Shown in pieces: positions 1-6,265 of a DNA stretch of 10,462 nucleotides. Positions within the stretch are counted from its first letter, which is position 1. Each line of letters starts with the position of its first letter. A program made the position numbers and the translations under genes. This DNA comes from Phytoactinopolyspora endophytica (GTDB lineage: Bacteria > Actinomycetota > Actinomycetes > Jiangellales > Jiangellaceae), in NCBI RefSeq assembly GCF_004138495.1, contig NZ_ML142852.1, positions 261,800 to 272,261 of the forward strand, written 5' to 3'. The notes below the pieces were generated by a model. That model searched no databases and was not told where the DNA came from. It saw only the letters and a list, made by a program, of their open reading frames with translations.

Positions 1-819
1 CCAGAACCGTCCCCAGGAAACTTCGGCCCAGACGGCGCCGAGGATGAGTGGGCCGATCGTCCAGATCGGGAAGCCGACCGCGGTGAGTCGGTAGCCGAGC
101 CGGTCCAAGACGGACGAGCTGGGGAGCAGCGCCACGAAGCCACTGGAAGTACCGCGACGTTCCGCACGTTCGGAGACGATCTGCAGAACATTCACCACTG
201 CTGCCACGGTGAACAGGCCGAATGCGAGTACGGCACAACCAACGTGGATCACCAGCCAGTACGACCGCAGCGCGGGCACCAGCGGTCCCGGCGGCACATA
301 CAGGTAGGTCACCGCCAGACCCAAAGTGAGAAGGACGAGCAGGATTCCCCACGACGCCACCGCGCGGCCCGCGACGGTGCGTCCAACGAAGACGAACCCC
401 ACTGAAGCGACCAATGCGGCCGTAATGGAGAACTCGTGCATGTTCCCCCACGGCATCCGCTCGGTGCCTATGCCCCGCATCGCCACACCGATGGCAAGGA
501 CCACGGTCGCCACCACCAGCAAGGTCCGGCCCATCCGGTACCGGACGTCAGCCTGCTCGGCGAGGTGGGCGTTCAGATCGCCGCCGGACGAGCCGTCGGT
601 AGGGCCTCCCGCAGCCACCTGAGGGTCGCTCGTGGACGCGGACTCCCCAGCGGCAACCGCCACCAGCTCAGAAGACTGAGAGCCCTCGGCCGCGGACGAA
701 CGCTTCAGTCGCGCTCGCATGCCCATCTCCGAGATGAAGGCCAGCCACACCCCAAGATAGATGAACAGGGCGCAACCGACGACGAAGCGGCTCCACTCGG
801 CTATCGATATGAGCTCCAT
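1..819 (-). CDS. ccsB: Cytochrome c biogenesis protein CcsB/ResC (partial, 3' end outside window)
   Basis: This is the N-terminal 273 residues of a CcsB/ResC-type integral membrane protein, the System II subunit that with ResB moves haem across the membrane and attaches it to apocytochrome c. I translated it by hand without a stop down to base 1. A first membrane segment lies at about residues 12-30, followed by a hydrophilic Ser/Gly/Ala-rich loop (about 40-92), then further segments at about 99-114, 133-147, 154-174 and 187-213. Family landmarks are WGNMHEF (124-130), a membrane-embedded His in WLVIHV (188-193), and the terminal WGRFW, which normally leads into the WGWDPKE haem-handling (WWD) motif. 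The window cuts the gene there, so the WWD motif itself is not seen. The ATG overlaps the resB stop by one base (TGATG), implying translational coupling. Identity is confident; truncation is only the window edge. Confidence 0.93.
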   Translation of the reverse strand, partial: MELISIAEWSRFVVGCALFIYLGVWLAFISEMGMRARLKRSSAAEGSQSSELVAVAAGESASTSDPQVAAGGPTDGSSGGDLNAHLAEQADVRYRMGRTLLVVATVVLAIGVAMRGIGTERMPWGNMHEFSITAALVASVGFVFVGRTVAGRAVASWGILLVLLTLGLAVTYLYVPPGPLVPALRSYWLVIHVGCAVLAFGLFTVAAVVNVLQIVSERAERRGTSSGFVALLPSSSVLDRLGYRLTAVGFPIWTIGPLILGAVWAEVSWGRFW

Positions 820-2468
820 CAGGTCTCCTCGTCCAGCTGGTCGTTCCCGAGTCTGCGTTGGACTCCGTCGGCGACTGCACCGACCTCGTCGTTCAGATTC
901 CCGCCCTCGGAGCGCTGCAGTCCGGCGACTTCGACCACGGTACGCCCCTCGTCGTCGGCGCTCGCACGCACCCACACCCGTCGGCGACGGATATACAGCG
1001 AGCCCGCCAGGCCGGCTACCGCGAGGATGGACCCCGCGAGCGCTATCTCCTTGCCCGAGTTCCGGCTGATCTGCAGGTTGACCCAGGTCACATAGCCATC
1101 GAAAGTGATGTATCCAGCCCCGTCCGGCAGCTCCGCCGTTTCCCCGACGCCGAGAGCCGCGCGGAACGGCTCACCGTCCTCGGACTTGTACTGCTCCAGA
1201 CCTTCCTGGTTCAGCCGGTAGATCGACTGCGACACCCCGCTGTCGAGCCCCAGGTCTCCGTAGAATGCAGTGATGTACACCTGCGGATTCTCAGCCGCCG
1301 GGAAGATGGAGACCGGACCGTTCTCATCGAGGTAGGCGGTCGGCAGGAAGACCCCTTCGACGCCGATGTCGGGTCCTTTCTCATCGGCGACGGGAACCTT
1401 GATCACGCCGGTGGAGGTGAAGTTGTTGTCCTGCGGCAGGAACGGAACCGGGCCTTCGGCCAGTATCTCCTCATCGGCGTTCCGGATCGTGAAGGCAGGC
1501 GCGTAGCCGGGGTTGAGGATGTGCACGAGCGTCCCGTCCACGTTGAGCGGCTCGTTCACCCTGATGTTCTCGGTCTGCGCCTCGGCGCCGGGCTCTGAGA
1601 CGAAGCTCACCGTCGCTTCATAATTATCCGCCCCGCCGACCTGCGAGCCTTCGTCGATGAACTCCATGACGAACTCCTCTACCTGCAAGGAGAACGGCGG
1701 GAGGTCGGCGGCGTCGAACATCGGCCCGGACGAGAGGTTGTCGTACTGGACGACGGAGTTGGCGAATCCAGAGCCCTCCGGGACCAGCACCGTCCCCCGA
1801 TAACCGAACAGTCCGCCGAGCGCCACCGCCAGCAGCACGACGACCAGGGAGAGATGGAAGACCAGGTTGCCGGTCTCCCGCAGGTACCCCGCTTCGGCCG
1901 CCACCGAGCCGTCGCCCGGCTGGTCCACGACGCGGAACCGCCTACCTCGGAGTTCGGCTTGAGCCGCCTCCCGCACGTCGTCGGGCGCCGCGTCCACGGT
2001 GAAGATGCGGTGCACAGGCATACGAGACAACCGGCTGGGCGTGCGCGGCGGTTTCGCCCGCATCGCCTTCCAATGCTGCCAAGAACGCGGCAGGATGCAG
2101 CCGACCAGGGACACCAGCAGCGCCAGGTAGATGGCCGCGAACCAGGGAGCGGAGTAGACGTCGAACAGACTCAACCGGTCGTACCAGTCCGACAAACCTG
2201 GGTTGCGTTCCCGGAAGGCTCGGACCGCCAGCGGATCGACGTCTGTCTGCGGGATGATCGACCCCGGGATGGCGGCGACCGCGAGCAAGAACAGCAGAAT
2301 CAGCGCGACCCGCATCGAGGTGAACTGGCGCCAGGCCCACCGGAGGAACTCCCACGTGCTCAGAGCCGGGGGACGCTTCGGTCCGTCGCCGTCTTGTCCG
2401 CGCTGCCGCTCGGCACCGTCGACGTGGCCCTCGGGCGCCCACGTCCCTGGACGCGCATCCTCGCTCAC
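819..2468 (-). CDS. resB: Cytochrome c biogenesis protein ResB
   Basis: 549-residue ResB, the second subunit of the System II cytochrome c synthase. A charged, disordered-looking cytoplasmic N-terminus (about 1-48) precedes membrane segments at about 52-74, 108-127 and 201-224; the third contains the motif NLVFHLSLVV with a candidate haem-ligand His205. A large extracytoplasmic domain (about 225-470) follows, then a last membrane segment (about 474-493), an RRRR positive-inside flank and a roughly 50-residue acidic cytoplasmic tail. This topology and length match actinobacterial ResB proteins. The start is GTG, chosen because it overlaps the ccdA stop by four bases (GTGA) and leaves the whole N-terminal tail in frame. 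The stop overlaps the ccsB start. Assignment rests on topology, the His motif and position between ccdA and ccsB. Confidence 0.94.
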   Translation of the reverse strand: MSEDARPGTWAPEGHVDGAERQRGQDGDGPKRPPALSTWEFLRWAWRQFTSMRVALILLFLLAVAAIPGSIIPQTDVDPLAVRAFRERNPGLSDWYDRLSLFDVYSAPWFAAIYLALLVSLVGCILPRSWQHWKAMRAKPPRTPSRLSRMPVHRIFTVDAAPDDVREAAQAELRGRRFRVVDQPGDGSVAAEAGYLRETGNLVFHLSLVVVLLAVALGGLFGYRGTVLVPEGSGFANSVVQYDNLSSGPMFDAADLPPFSLQVEEFVMEFIDEGSQVGGADNYEATVSFVSEPGAEAQTENIRVNEPLNVDGTLVHILNPGYAPAFTIRNADEEILAEGPVPFLPQDNNFTSTGVIKVPVADEKGPDIGVEGVFLPTAYLDENGPVSIFPAAENPQVYITAFYGDLGLDSGVSQSIYRLNQEGLEQYKSEDGEPFRAALGVGETAELPDGAGYITFDGYVTWVNLQISRNSGKEIALAGSILAVAGLAGSLYIRRRRVWVRASADDEGRTVVEVAGLQRSEGGNLNDEVGAVADGVQRRLGNDQLDEET

Positions 2469-3211
2469 ACAACCACCTCGAAACCTTGGATCCAGCTCTG
2501 CATCCGTGTCATGAGCTCACCCCACAGGCCGGTCGCCAGCAGGATCCCAAGCACGATGAGCATGACCCCGCCGACTCGGACGAGCACCAGCTGGTGACGG
2601 CGGAGCCAGCCGAACATCCGCATCGACCGCCGGTACGCGAGCGCCGCCAGAAGAAACGGCAGCCCGAGCCCGACCGTGTACATGAAGGACAACAGGGCGC
2701 CCCGGCCGGCGTTCGCCTCGTCGAACGCGAGGAACTGCACCGCCGCGAGCGTCGGGCCCATGCACGGCGTCCATCCGAGGCCGAAGACCACGCCCAGGGC
2801 AGGTGCACCCGCCAGCCCCACGGCAGGCTTGGCACCGGACGTCCACTGCCGGGACAACCCCGGAATCCAGCCGGCGAAGGCCAGCCCCAAAAGAATCGTG
2901 ACGACGCCCATAACCCGCGTGATCACGTCGATGTGCTCCCGGAGGACGCCGCCGAGACCACCGAACAGCAGTCCATACGAGACGAAGACCGCGCCGAAGC
3001 CGAGGATGAACAGGCTGACGCCGAGGACCAGCTGGCCACGACGGCCGTCCGACAGTTCCGGACCGGACAGCCCGGTCACGTACCCGAGGTAGCCGGGGAC
3101 CAGCGGCAACACGCACGGCGAGAGGAACGACACCAGACCGGCGATGATCGCCACCGGGATCGCCAATGCCAGCGATCCTGACAGGACCGTCTCTCCGAAC
3201 GTGCTACCCAT
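2465..3211 (-). CDS. ccdA: Cytochrome c biogenesis protein CcdA (thiol-disulfide transmembrane transporter)
   Basis: 248-residue polytopic membrane protein of the CcdA/DsbD-gamma family, which passes electrons from cytoplasmic thioredoxin to extracytoplasmic thiol reductases such as the ResA-like product of the preceding gene. The two hallmark half-motifs are present: SPCVLPLVPGYLGY (31-44) with Cys33, and GWTPCMGPTL (146-155) with Cys150. These two Cys form the redox pair. About six hydrophobic segments are readable (roughly 14-40, 61-85, 98-116, 134-160, 170-190, 210-230), as usual for the family. It starts 19 nt after the resA stop; the Shine-Dalgarno is weak, so translation may depend on read-on from resA. 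Its TGA overlaps the GTG of resB. Family assignment is secure. The exact donor and acceptor are inferred from context. Confidence 0.95.
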   Translation of the reverse strand: MGSTFGETVLSGSLALAIPVAIIAGLVSFLSPCVLPLVPGYLGYVTGLSGPELSDGRRGQLVLGVSLFILGFGAVFVSYGLLFGGLGGVLREHIDVITRVMGVVTILLGLAFAGWIPGLSRQWTSGAKPAVGLAGAPALGVVFGLGWTPCMGPTLAAVQFLAFDEANAGRGALLSFMYTVGLGLPFLLAALAYRRSMRMFGWLRRHQLVLVRVGGVMLIVLGILLATGLWGELMTRMQSWIQGFEVVV

Positions 3212-3230
3212 GATTCACGCGCTGCTCAGC

Positions 3231-3875
3231 TCACATCTCCGCCGGCTCTTCGGCGGCGATATCCGTCACCATCTCGCGCAGCGAGGCCTCGCCGATCGGC
3301 CCGAACACCCGGGCCGCCATCCGGCCGTCGCGATCGATGACGAGCGTGCTCGGAATCGCCGAGGGTGGAATCGTGTCCCGGAAGGCCAGCAGTGCCTGGC
3401 CGTCCGGGTCGAAGACGCTGGGATAGGTGATCCCGAACTCGTCCTCGTATGCCAGCGCGGCCGTCTCGGTCTGACCGTCCCTGGTGTTCACCCCGACGAA
3501 CCGGACGCCGTCGTCCTGAAGCTCCTCGTGAACGGCCTGCAGATCCGGAGCCTCTTTGCGGCACGGTGGGCACCACGAGCCCCACACGTTCAGCACCACG
3601 ACGTCACCGAGCGCGTCGGCGAGCTGGAACTCGCCTTCCTCGCCAAGGAGCGGACCGCCGAACTCCGGCGCGGGATCGCGGTCGTCCGGCGGAAAGATGC
3701 TCACCGTGCCATCGCCTTCGATGTACCCGACGTTGTCGGTGTCGGAGTCGCGGGTCACCTGCCCGTCCGAGCAGCCGGCCAGAGCGGCCGCCAGGATCAC
3801 GGCCGCGGCCAGCCCCTGCCGGCCACGAGATTGCACAGCGGCTTTCCGCGCCGCGCTCATCGACATACGCATCAT
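3231..3875 (-). CDS. resA: ResA/TlpA-family thiol-disulfide reductase, predicted lipoprotein
   Basis: 214-residue extracytoplasmic thioredoxin-like protein, expected to keep apocytochrome c CXXCH cysteines reduced before haem attachment. An N-terminal Arg/Lys region and hydrophobic stretch (about 20-34) end in the lipobox LAGC with Cys35, so the mature protein should be anchored as a lipoprotein. The thioredoxin-fold domain spans about 66-205, with the catalytic WCPPC at 101-105 and the cis-Pro loop AIPST around Pro175. I chose the ATG at 3875 because it overlaps the phosphatase stop as ATGA. In-frame ATGs at 3872, 3866 and 3860 are equally possible and change only the first few residues; an AGGTG at 3877-3881 is spaced better for 3872 or 3866. 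A longer in-frame opening upstream overlaps the phosphatase gene and would bury the signal peptide, so it is rejected. Confidence 0.92.
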   Translation of the reverse strand: MMRMSMSAARKAAVQSRGRQGLAAAVILAAALAGCSDGQVTRDSDTDNVGYIEGDGTVSIFPPDDRDPAPEFGGPLLGEEGEFQLADALGDVVVLNVWGSWCPPCRKEAPDLQAVHEELQDDGVRFVGVNTRDGQTETAALAYEDEFGITYPSVFDPDGQALLAFRDTIPPSAIPSTLVIDRDGRMAARVFGPIGEASLREMVTDIAAEEPAEM

Positions 3876-4528
3876 GCACCTGCGGTGAAGGTCTTGCCGG
3901 CCTCCGGCAGCAGGTCCGCCGCCGGCTCGCTGTAGGCGATCGACACGATGGTGTCGTCGCGATAGGTGAACGTGGTCAGGCTGGCGAGCGAGCACTCGCG
4001 CTTGCGCGGGTCGTGCCAGAGCCGCCGTCCTTCGATCGCGGAACGCACGGTCCAGATGGGTAGCTGGTGCGAGACCAGCAGCACCTCGTGCCCGGCAGCG
4101 TCCTTGCGCGCGCGGTCCAAGCCGGCACGCATCCGCTCGGCGATCTCCTTGTACGGCTCACCCCAGGACGGCCGGAACGGGTTACGCAGGTGCTTCCAAT
4201 GCTTGGGCTTGCTGAGCGCTCCGTCGCCGACGCCCACGGTCAGACCTTCGAACGTGTTCCCGGCCTCGATGAGATCGTCGTCGACGCCGGGTTCCACGCC
4301 CAGTTTCTGCGCAACCGGGGCGCCTGTCTCGACCGCCCGGTCCAGCGGCGACGTGATGACGGCGACGATGTCCCGATCGGCCACGACCTCAGCGATCCGT
4401 TGTGCCATGGCGCGGCCGCGCTCAGACAGGTGATAGTCCGGCAACCTGCCGTACAGGACCTTGCCCGGGTTGTGCACCTCGCCGTGCCGCAGGAGGTGAA
4501 TCTTCGTGGTCCCGCTCGCGGTACCCAT
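3872..4528 (-). CDS. Histidine phosphatase family protein (phosphoglycerate mutase-like)
   Basis: 218-residue member of the histidine phosphatase (RHG) superfamily. The expected catalytic set is complete: RHGE at 14-17 with the phospho-accepting His15, Arg64 in SPLDRA (60-65), a probable acid Glu88 in DLIEAG, and His154 in VSHQ. Annotation pipelines often call such proteins phosphoglycerate mutase, but small members of this type are commonly phosphatases of unknown substrate. A stretch at about 99-125 (rich in Gly, Lys, Trp and Pro) between the second Arg and the C-terminal His probably shapes the substrate pocket. Start at 4528 is set by an AAAGGA four bases upstream; an upstream in-frame ATG at 4573 lacks this. 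It lies 66 nt after hemL and overlaps resA by 4 nt, a conserved actinobacterial position that suggests, but does not prove, a link to haem or cytochrome c biogenesis. Confidence 0.9.
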   Translation of the reverse strand: MGTASGTTKIHLLRHGEVHNPGKVLYGRLPDYHLSERGRAMAQRIAEVVADRDIVAVITSPLDRAVETGAPVAQKLGVEPGVDDDLIEAGNTFEGLTVGVGDGALSKPKHWKHLRNPFRPSWGEPYKEIAERMRAGLDRARKDAAGHEVLLVSHQLPIWTVRSAIEGRRLWHDPRKRECSLASLTTFTYRDDTIVSIAYSEPAADLLPEAGKTFTAGA

Positions 4529-4532
4529 CGTG

Positions 4533-4538
4533 TCCTTT
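4533..4538 (-). promoter_or_regulatory. Ribosome binding site deciding the histidine phosphatase start
   Basis: On the minus strand this reads AAAGGA, four bases before the ATG at 4528. It supports that start over the in-frame ATG at 4573, giving a protein whose RHGE motif begins at residue 14, as usual for the family. Confidence 0.6.
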
Positions 4539-4582
4539 CCGTCACCCACGACTGTCGAGCGCTGGCTCCGCATGGTGCGGAC

Positions 4583-4596
4583 GACCGTCGACGGTC
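4583..4596. repeat. 14-bp perfect palindrome overlapping the hemL stop codon
   Basis: The bases GACCGTCGACGGTC read the same on both strands and overlap the first two transcribed bases of the hemL TGA. With no loop it is a poor RNA hairpin; it could be a protein-binding site. In 10 kb of GC-rich DNA about one such palindrome is expected by chance, so I give it little weight. Confidence 0.3.
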
Positions 4597-6007
4597 ATGG
4601 GCGGTTCCGATCCGATGCCTGTGCTGCCGCCTCGGCGGCAGCCGGTAATGCTTCAGCGATGCGCTGCAGCGTTGAGTCGTCGTGCGCGGCACTGACGAAC
4701 CACGCCTCGAACGCTGAAGGCGGCAGGTAAACGCCGCGCTCCAGCATCGCGTGGAAGAACGCCCCGAACCGCTGGGTGTCCGAGGACTTCGCCATATCGA
4801 AGTTCGTCACCGCACCGGGAGGCTCAGCACTCATCGCACCCGTGCTGGGCTGCCGTGGCGAGAGCGTCCCTGCCGCCCGCTCGTCTGCGTTGGTAGGTAG
4901 TTCCCTTGGATCGACGAAGAACACCGTGAACAAGTTCCCCGCGTACTGCACCACGTGCGGCACACCGGCCTTGCCCAGCGCCTCCCGGACGAGGTCCCCG
5001 ATGGCGTGGATGGTGGTGTCCAGGTGCGCGTAGACGTGGTCGTCGGCGAGGCGCAGCGTGGTGAGGCCGGCTATCGTCGCGACCGGGTTACCGGCCAACG
5101 TACCCGCCTGATACACCGGACCCGCCGGAGCGAGGTGCCCCATCACCTCCGCCCGTCCGCCGAACGCCGCCGCCGGGAAGCCGCCGCCCATGACTTTGCC
5201 GAACGTCGTCAGATCGGCCGCCACCCCGTCCAGGCCATACCAACCGGAAGGTGAGACCCGGAAGCCGGTCATCACCTCGTCGAGCACCAGCAATGCACCG
5301 TGCGCGTGAGCGGTGTCCCGCAGGAACGCGTTGAAGCCGTCAACCGGTGGCACGGCGCCCATGTTGCCGGCGGCCGCCTCGGCGATCACACACGCGATCT
5401 CCTCGCCGTGCTCGGAGAACACGCCCTTCACTGCGTCGACGTCGTTATAGGGCAACACGATCGTGTCGGCCGCGCTCGCCTCGGTCACGCCGGGTGTCCC
5501 TGGCAGGCCGAACGTCGCCACGCCGCTGCCCGCTGACGCCAGCAACGAGTCGACGTGACCGTGGTAGTGGCCCGCGAACTTCACCACCTTGCTGCGCCCG
5601 GTATAACCACGCGCCAGCCGGATCGCGCTCATCGTCGCTTCGGTGCCGCTGGTGACCAGCCGTACCTGGTCGACGCTGGTCCGGGCGATGATCTCCTCAG
5701 CGAGCTCAACCTCTGGCTGGGTGGGAGTGCCGAATGAGACGCCGCGCGCCACCTGGGCTTGAACGGCGTCGACGACCGCTGGATGTGCGTGGCCGAGAAT
5801 CATCGGCCCCCAGGAGCAGACCAGGTCGACATACTCTCGGCCATCGACGTCGTACAGATATGCACCGGACGCCCGCTGGATGAACCGTGGTGTCCCGCCG
5901 ACGGCTTTGAAGGCGCGCACCGGGGAGTTCACCCCGCCGGGGGTGACGGCCTGGGCGCGTTCGAACAGTTCAGCACTCTGGGGAGCGTCGTCGTAGCTCA
6001 CCGACAC
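4595..6007 (-). CDS. hemL: Glutamate-1-semialdehyde 2,1-aminomutase HemL
   Basis: 470-residue PLP-dependent class III aminotransferase-fold enzyme that converts glutamate-1-semialdehyde to 5-aminolevulinate, the last step of the C5 route, in the cytoplasm. Landmarks are [11 protein letters not shown] (23-33), [15 protein letters not shown] (120-134) for phosphate binding, [10 protein letters not shown] (241-250) with Asp243, and the Schiff-base Lys271 in [11 protein letters not shown]. The C-terminal block [18 protein letters not shown] (425-442) is typical. An extra stretch of about 30 residues (about 367-400, rich in Pro, Ser, Thr, Ala) sits where relatives I recall go straight from FF(V/T)D to the AK-SDT motif. 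Start is uncertain: GTG at 6007 is used, GTG at 6001 is also possible, and the ATG at 6106 would add an atypical Arg-rich leader running through the upstream inverted repeat. It probably begins the transcript that continues into the phosphatase and resA genes. Confidence 0.95.
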   Translation of the reverse strand: MSVSYDDAPQSAELFERAQAVTPGGVNSPVRAFKAVGGTPRFIQRASGAYLYDVDGREYVDLVCSWGPMILGHAHPAVVDAVQAQVARGVSFGTPTQPEVELAEEIIARTSVDQVRLVTSGTEATMSAIRLARGYTGRSKVVKFAGHYHGHVDSLLASAGSGVATFGLPGTPGVTEASAADTIVLPYNDVDAVKGVFSEHGEEIACVIAEAAAGNMGAVPPVDGFNAFLRDTAHAHGALLVLDEVMTGFRVSPSGWYGLDGVAADLTTFGKVMGGGFPAAAFGGRAEVMGHLAPAGPVYQAGTLAGNPVATIAGLTTLRLADDHVYAHLDTTIHAIGDLVREALGKAGVPHVVQYAGNLFTVFFVDPRELPTNADERAAGTLSPRQPSTGAMSAEPPGAVTNFDMAKSSDTQRFGAFFHAMLERGVYLPPSAFEAWFVSAAHDDSTLQRIAEALPAAAEAAAQASDRNRP

Positions 6008-6071
6008 ATTCTCGCAACCGCCTCTACGACGCGCTGTAGTGCCCCCTGATCGACCCACCATCGTCCACGCA

Positions 6072-6121
6072 ACAACGTCCTGCAAGGCGATCGGCCGAGG
6101 CCTCACAGTGCAGGACGTTGT
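6072..6121. repeat. 13-bp perfect inverted repeat between the metS-like gene and hemL
   Basis: Bases 6072-6084 (ACAACGTCCTGCA) are the exact reverse complement of 6109-6121, with a 24-nt spacer containing further self-complementary pieces (AGGC/GCCT and the palindrome TCGGCCGA). It begins 16 nt beyond the stop of the metS-like gene and ends 65 nt before hemL. As RNA from the minus strand it forms a stable stem without a U-tract. It may terminate the transporter transcript (U-less terminators are reported in actinobacteria) or be an operator for hemL; sequence alone does not decide. Confidence 0.6.
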
Positions 6122-6126
6122 GACGC

Positions 6127-6147
6127 CTGGCCGACATTACAGGCCAG
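6127..6147 (-). repeat. Short hairpin spanning the metS-like stop codon
   Basis: CTGGCC at 6127-6132 pairs with GGCCAG at 6142-6147 around a 9-nt loop that contains the TAA stop of the small transporter subunit. With the larger inverted repeat a few bases downstream it makes two successive stem-loops at the end of the transporter operon, which favours a transcript-end or RNA-stability role. Six base pairs alone is weak evidence. Confidence 0.35.
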
Positions 6148-6265
6148 TCTCAGACTCATCCTCCACTTCGTCGGGGTGGCGCCGGAGGTACAGCACACCG
6201 GCGACCAGACCGCCCCAGACGATGGCGATCGTGACGATCATCATGACGACTGCGCCAGCGGACAT
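6137..6265 (-). CDS. metS: MetS-like small subunit of NSS-family transporter
   Basis: A 42-residue single-span membrane protein. A hydrophobic segment (about 3-27) containing the VVMMIVTIAIVWGGL stretch is followed by a basic LRR and an acidic tail (HPDEVEDESETGL), placing the C-terminus probably in the cytoplasm. It strongly resembles the MetS family, which in Corynebacterium glutamicum is needed for activity of the MetP methionine/alanine importer. The ATG overlaps the transporter stop by one base (TGATG) and has a strong GAGGGGAG ribosome site inside the transporter's 3' end. A longer in-frame opening to 6319 would add 18 Arg/Lys-rich residues overlapping the transporter and lacks this support. 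Identity is from sequence pattern, size and partner gene; substrate is inferred. Confidence 0.85.
   Translation of the reverse strand: MSAGAVVMMIVTIAIVWGGLVAGVLYLRRHPDEVEDESETGL

Noticed and set aside
326..1095. Plus-strand open frames opposite ccsB and the end of resB
   Set aside because: Arg/Pro/Ser-rich translations overlapping each other and the real genes; explained as shadows of ccsB and resB codons.
1854..3181. Long plus-strand open frames opposite resB and ccdA
   Set aside because: Translations are highly charged and low in hydrophobic residues, no ribosome site is seen, and the opposite strand encodes clear membrane proteins.
3876..3995. Upstream extension of the resA reading frame
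   Set aside because: It overlaps the phosphatase gene by more than 100 nt and would place 40 Arg/His-rich residues ahead of the lipoprotein signal peptide, which would not work as a signal.
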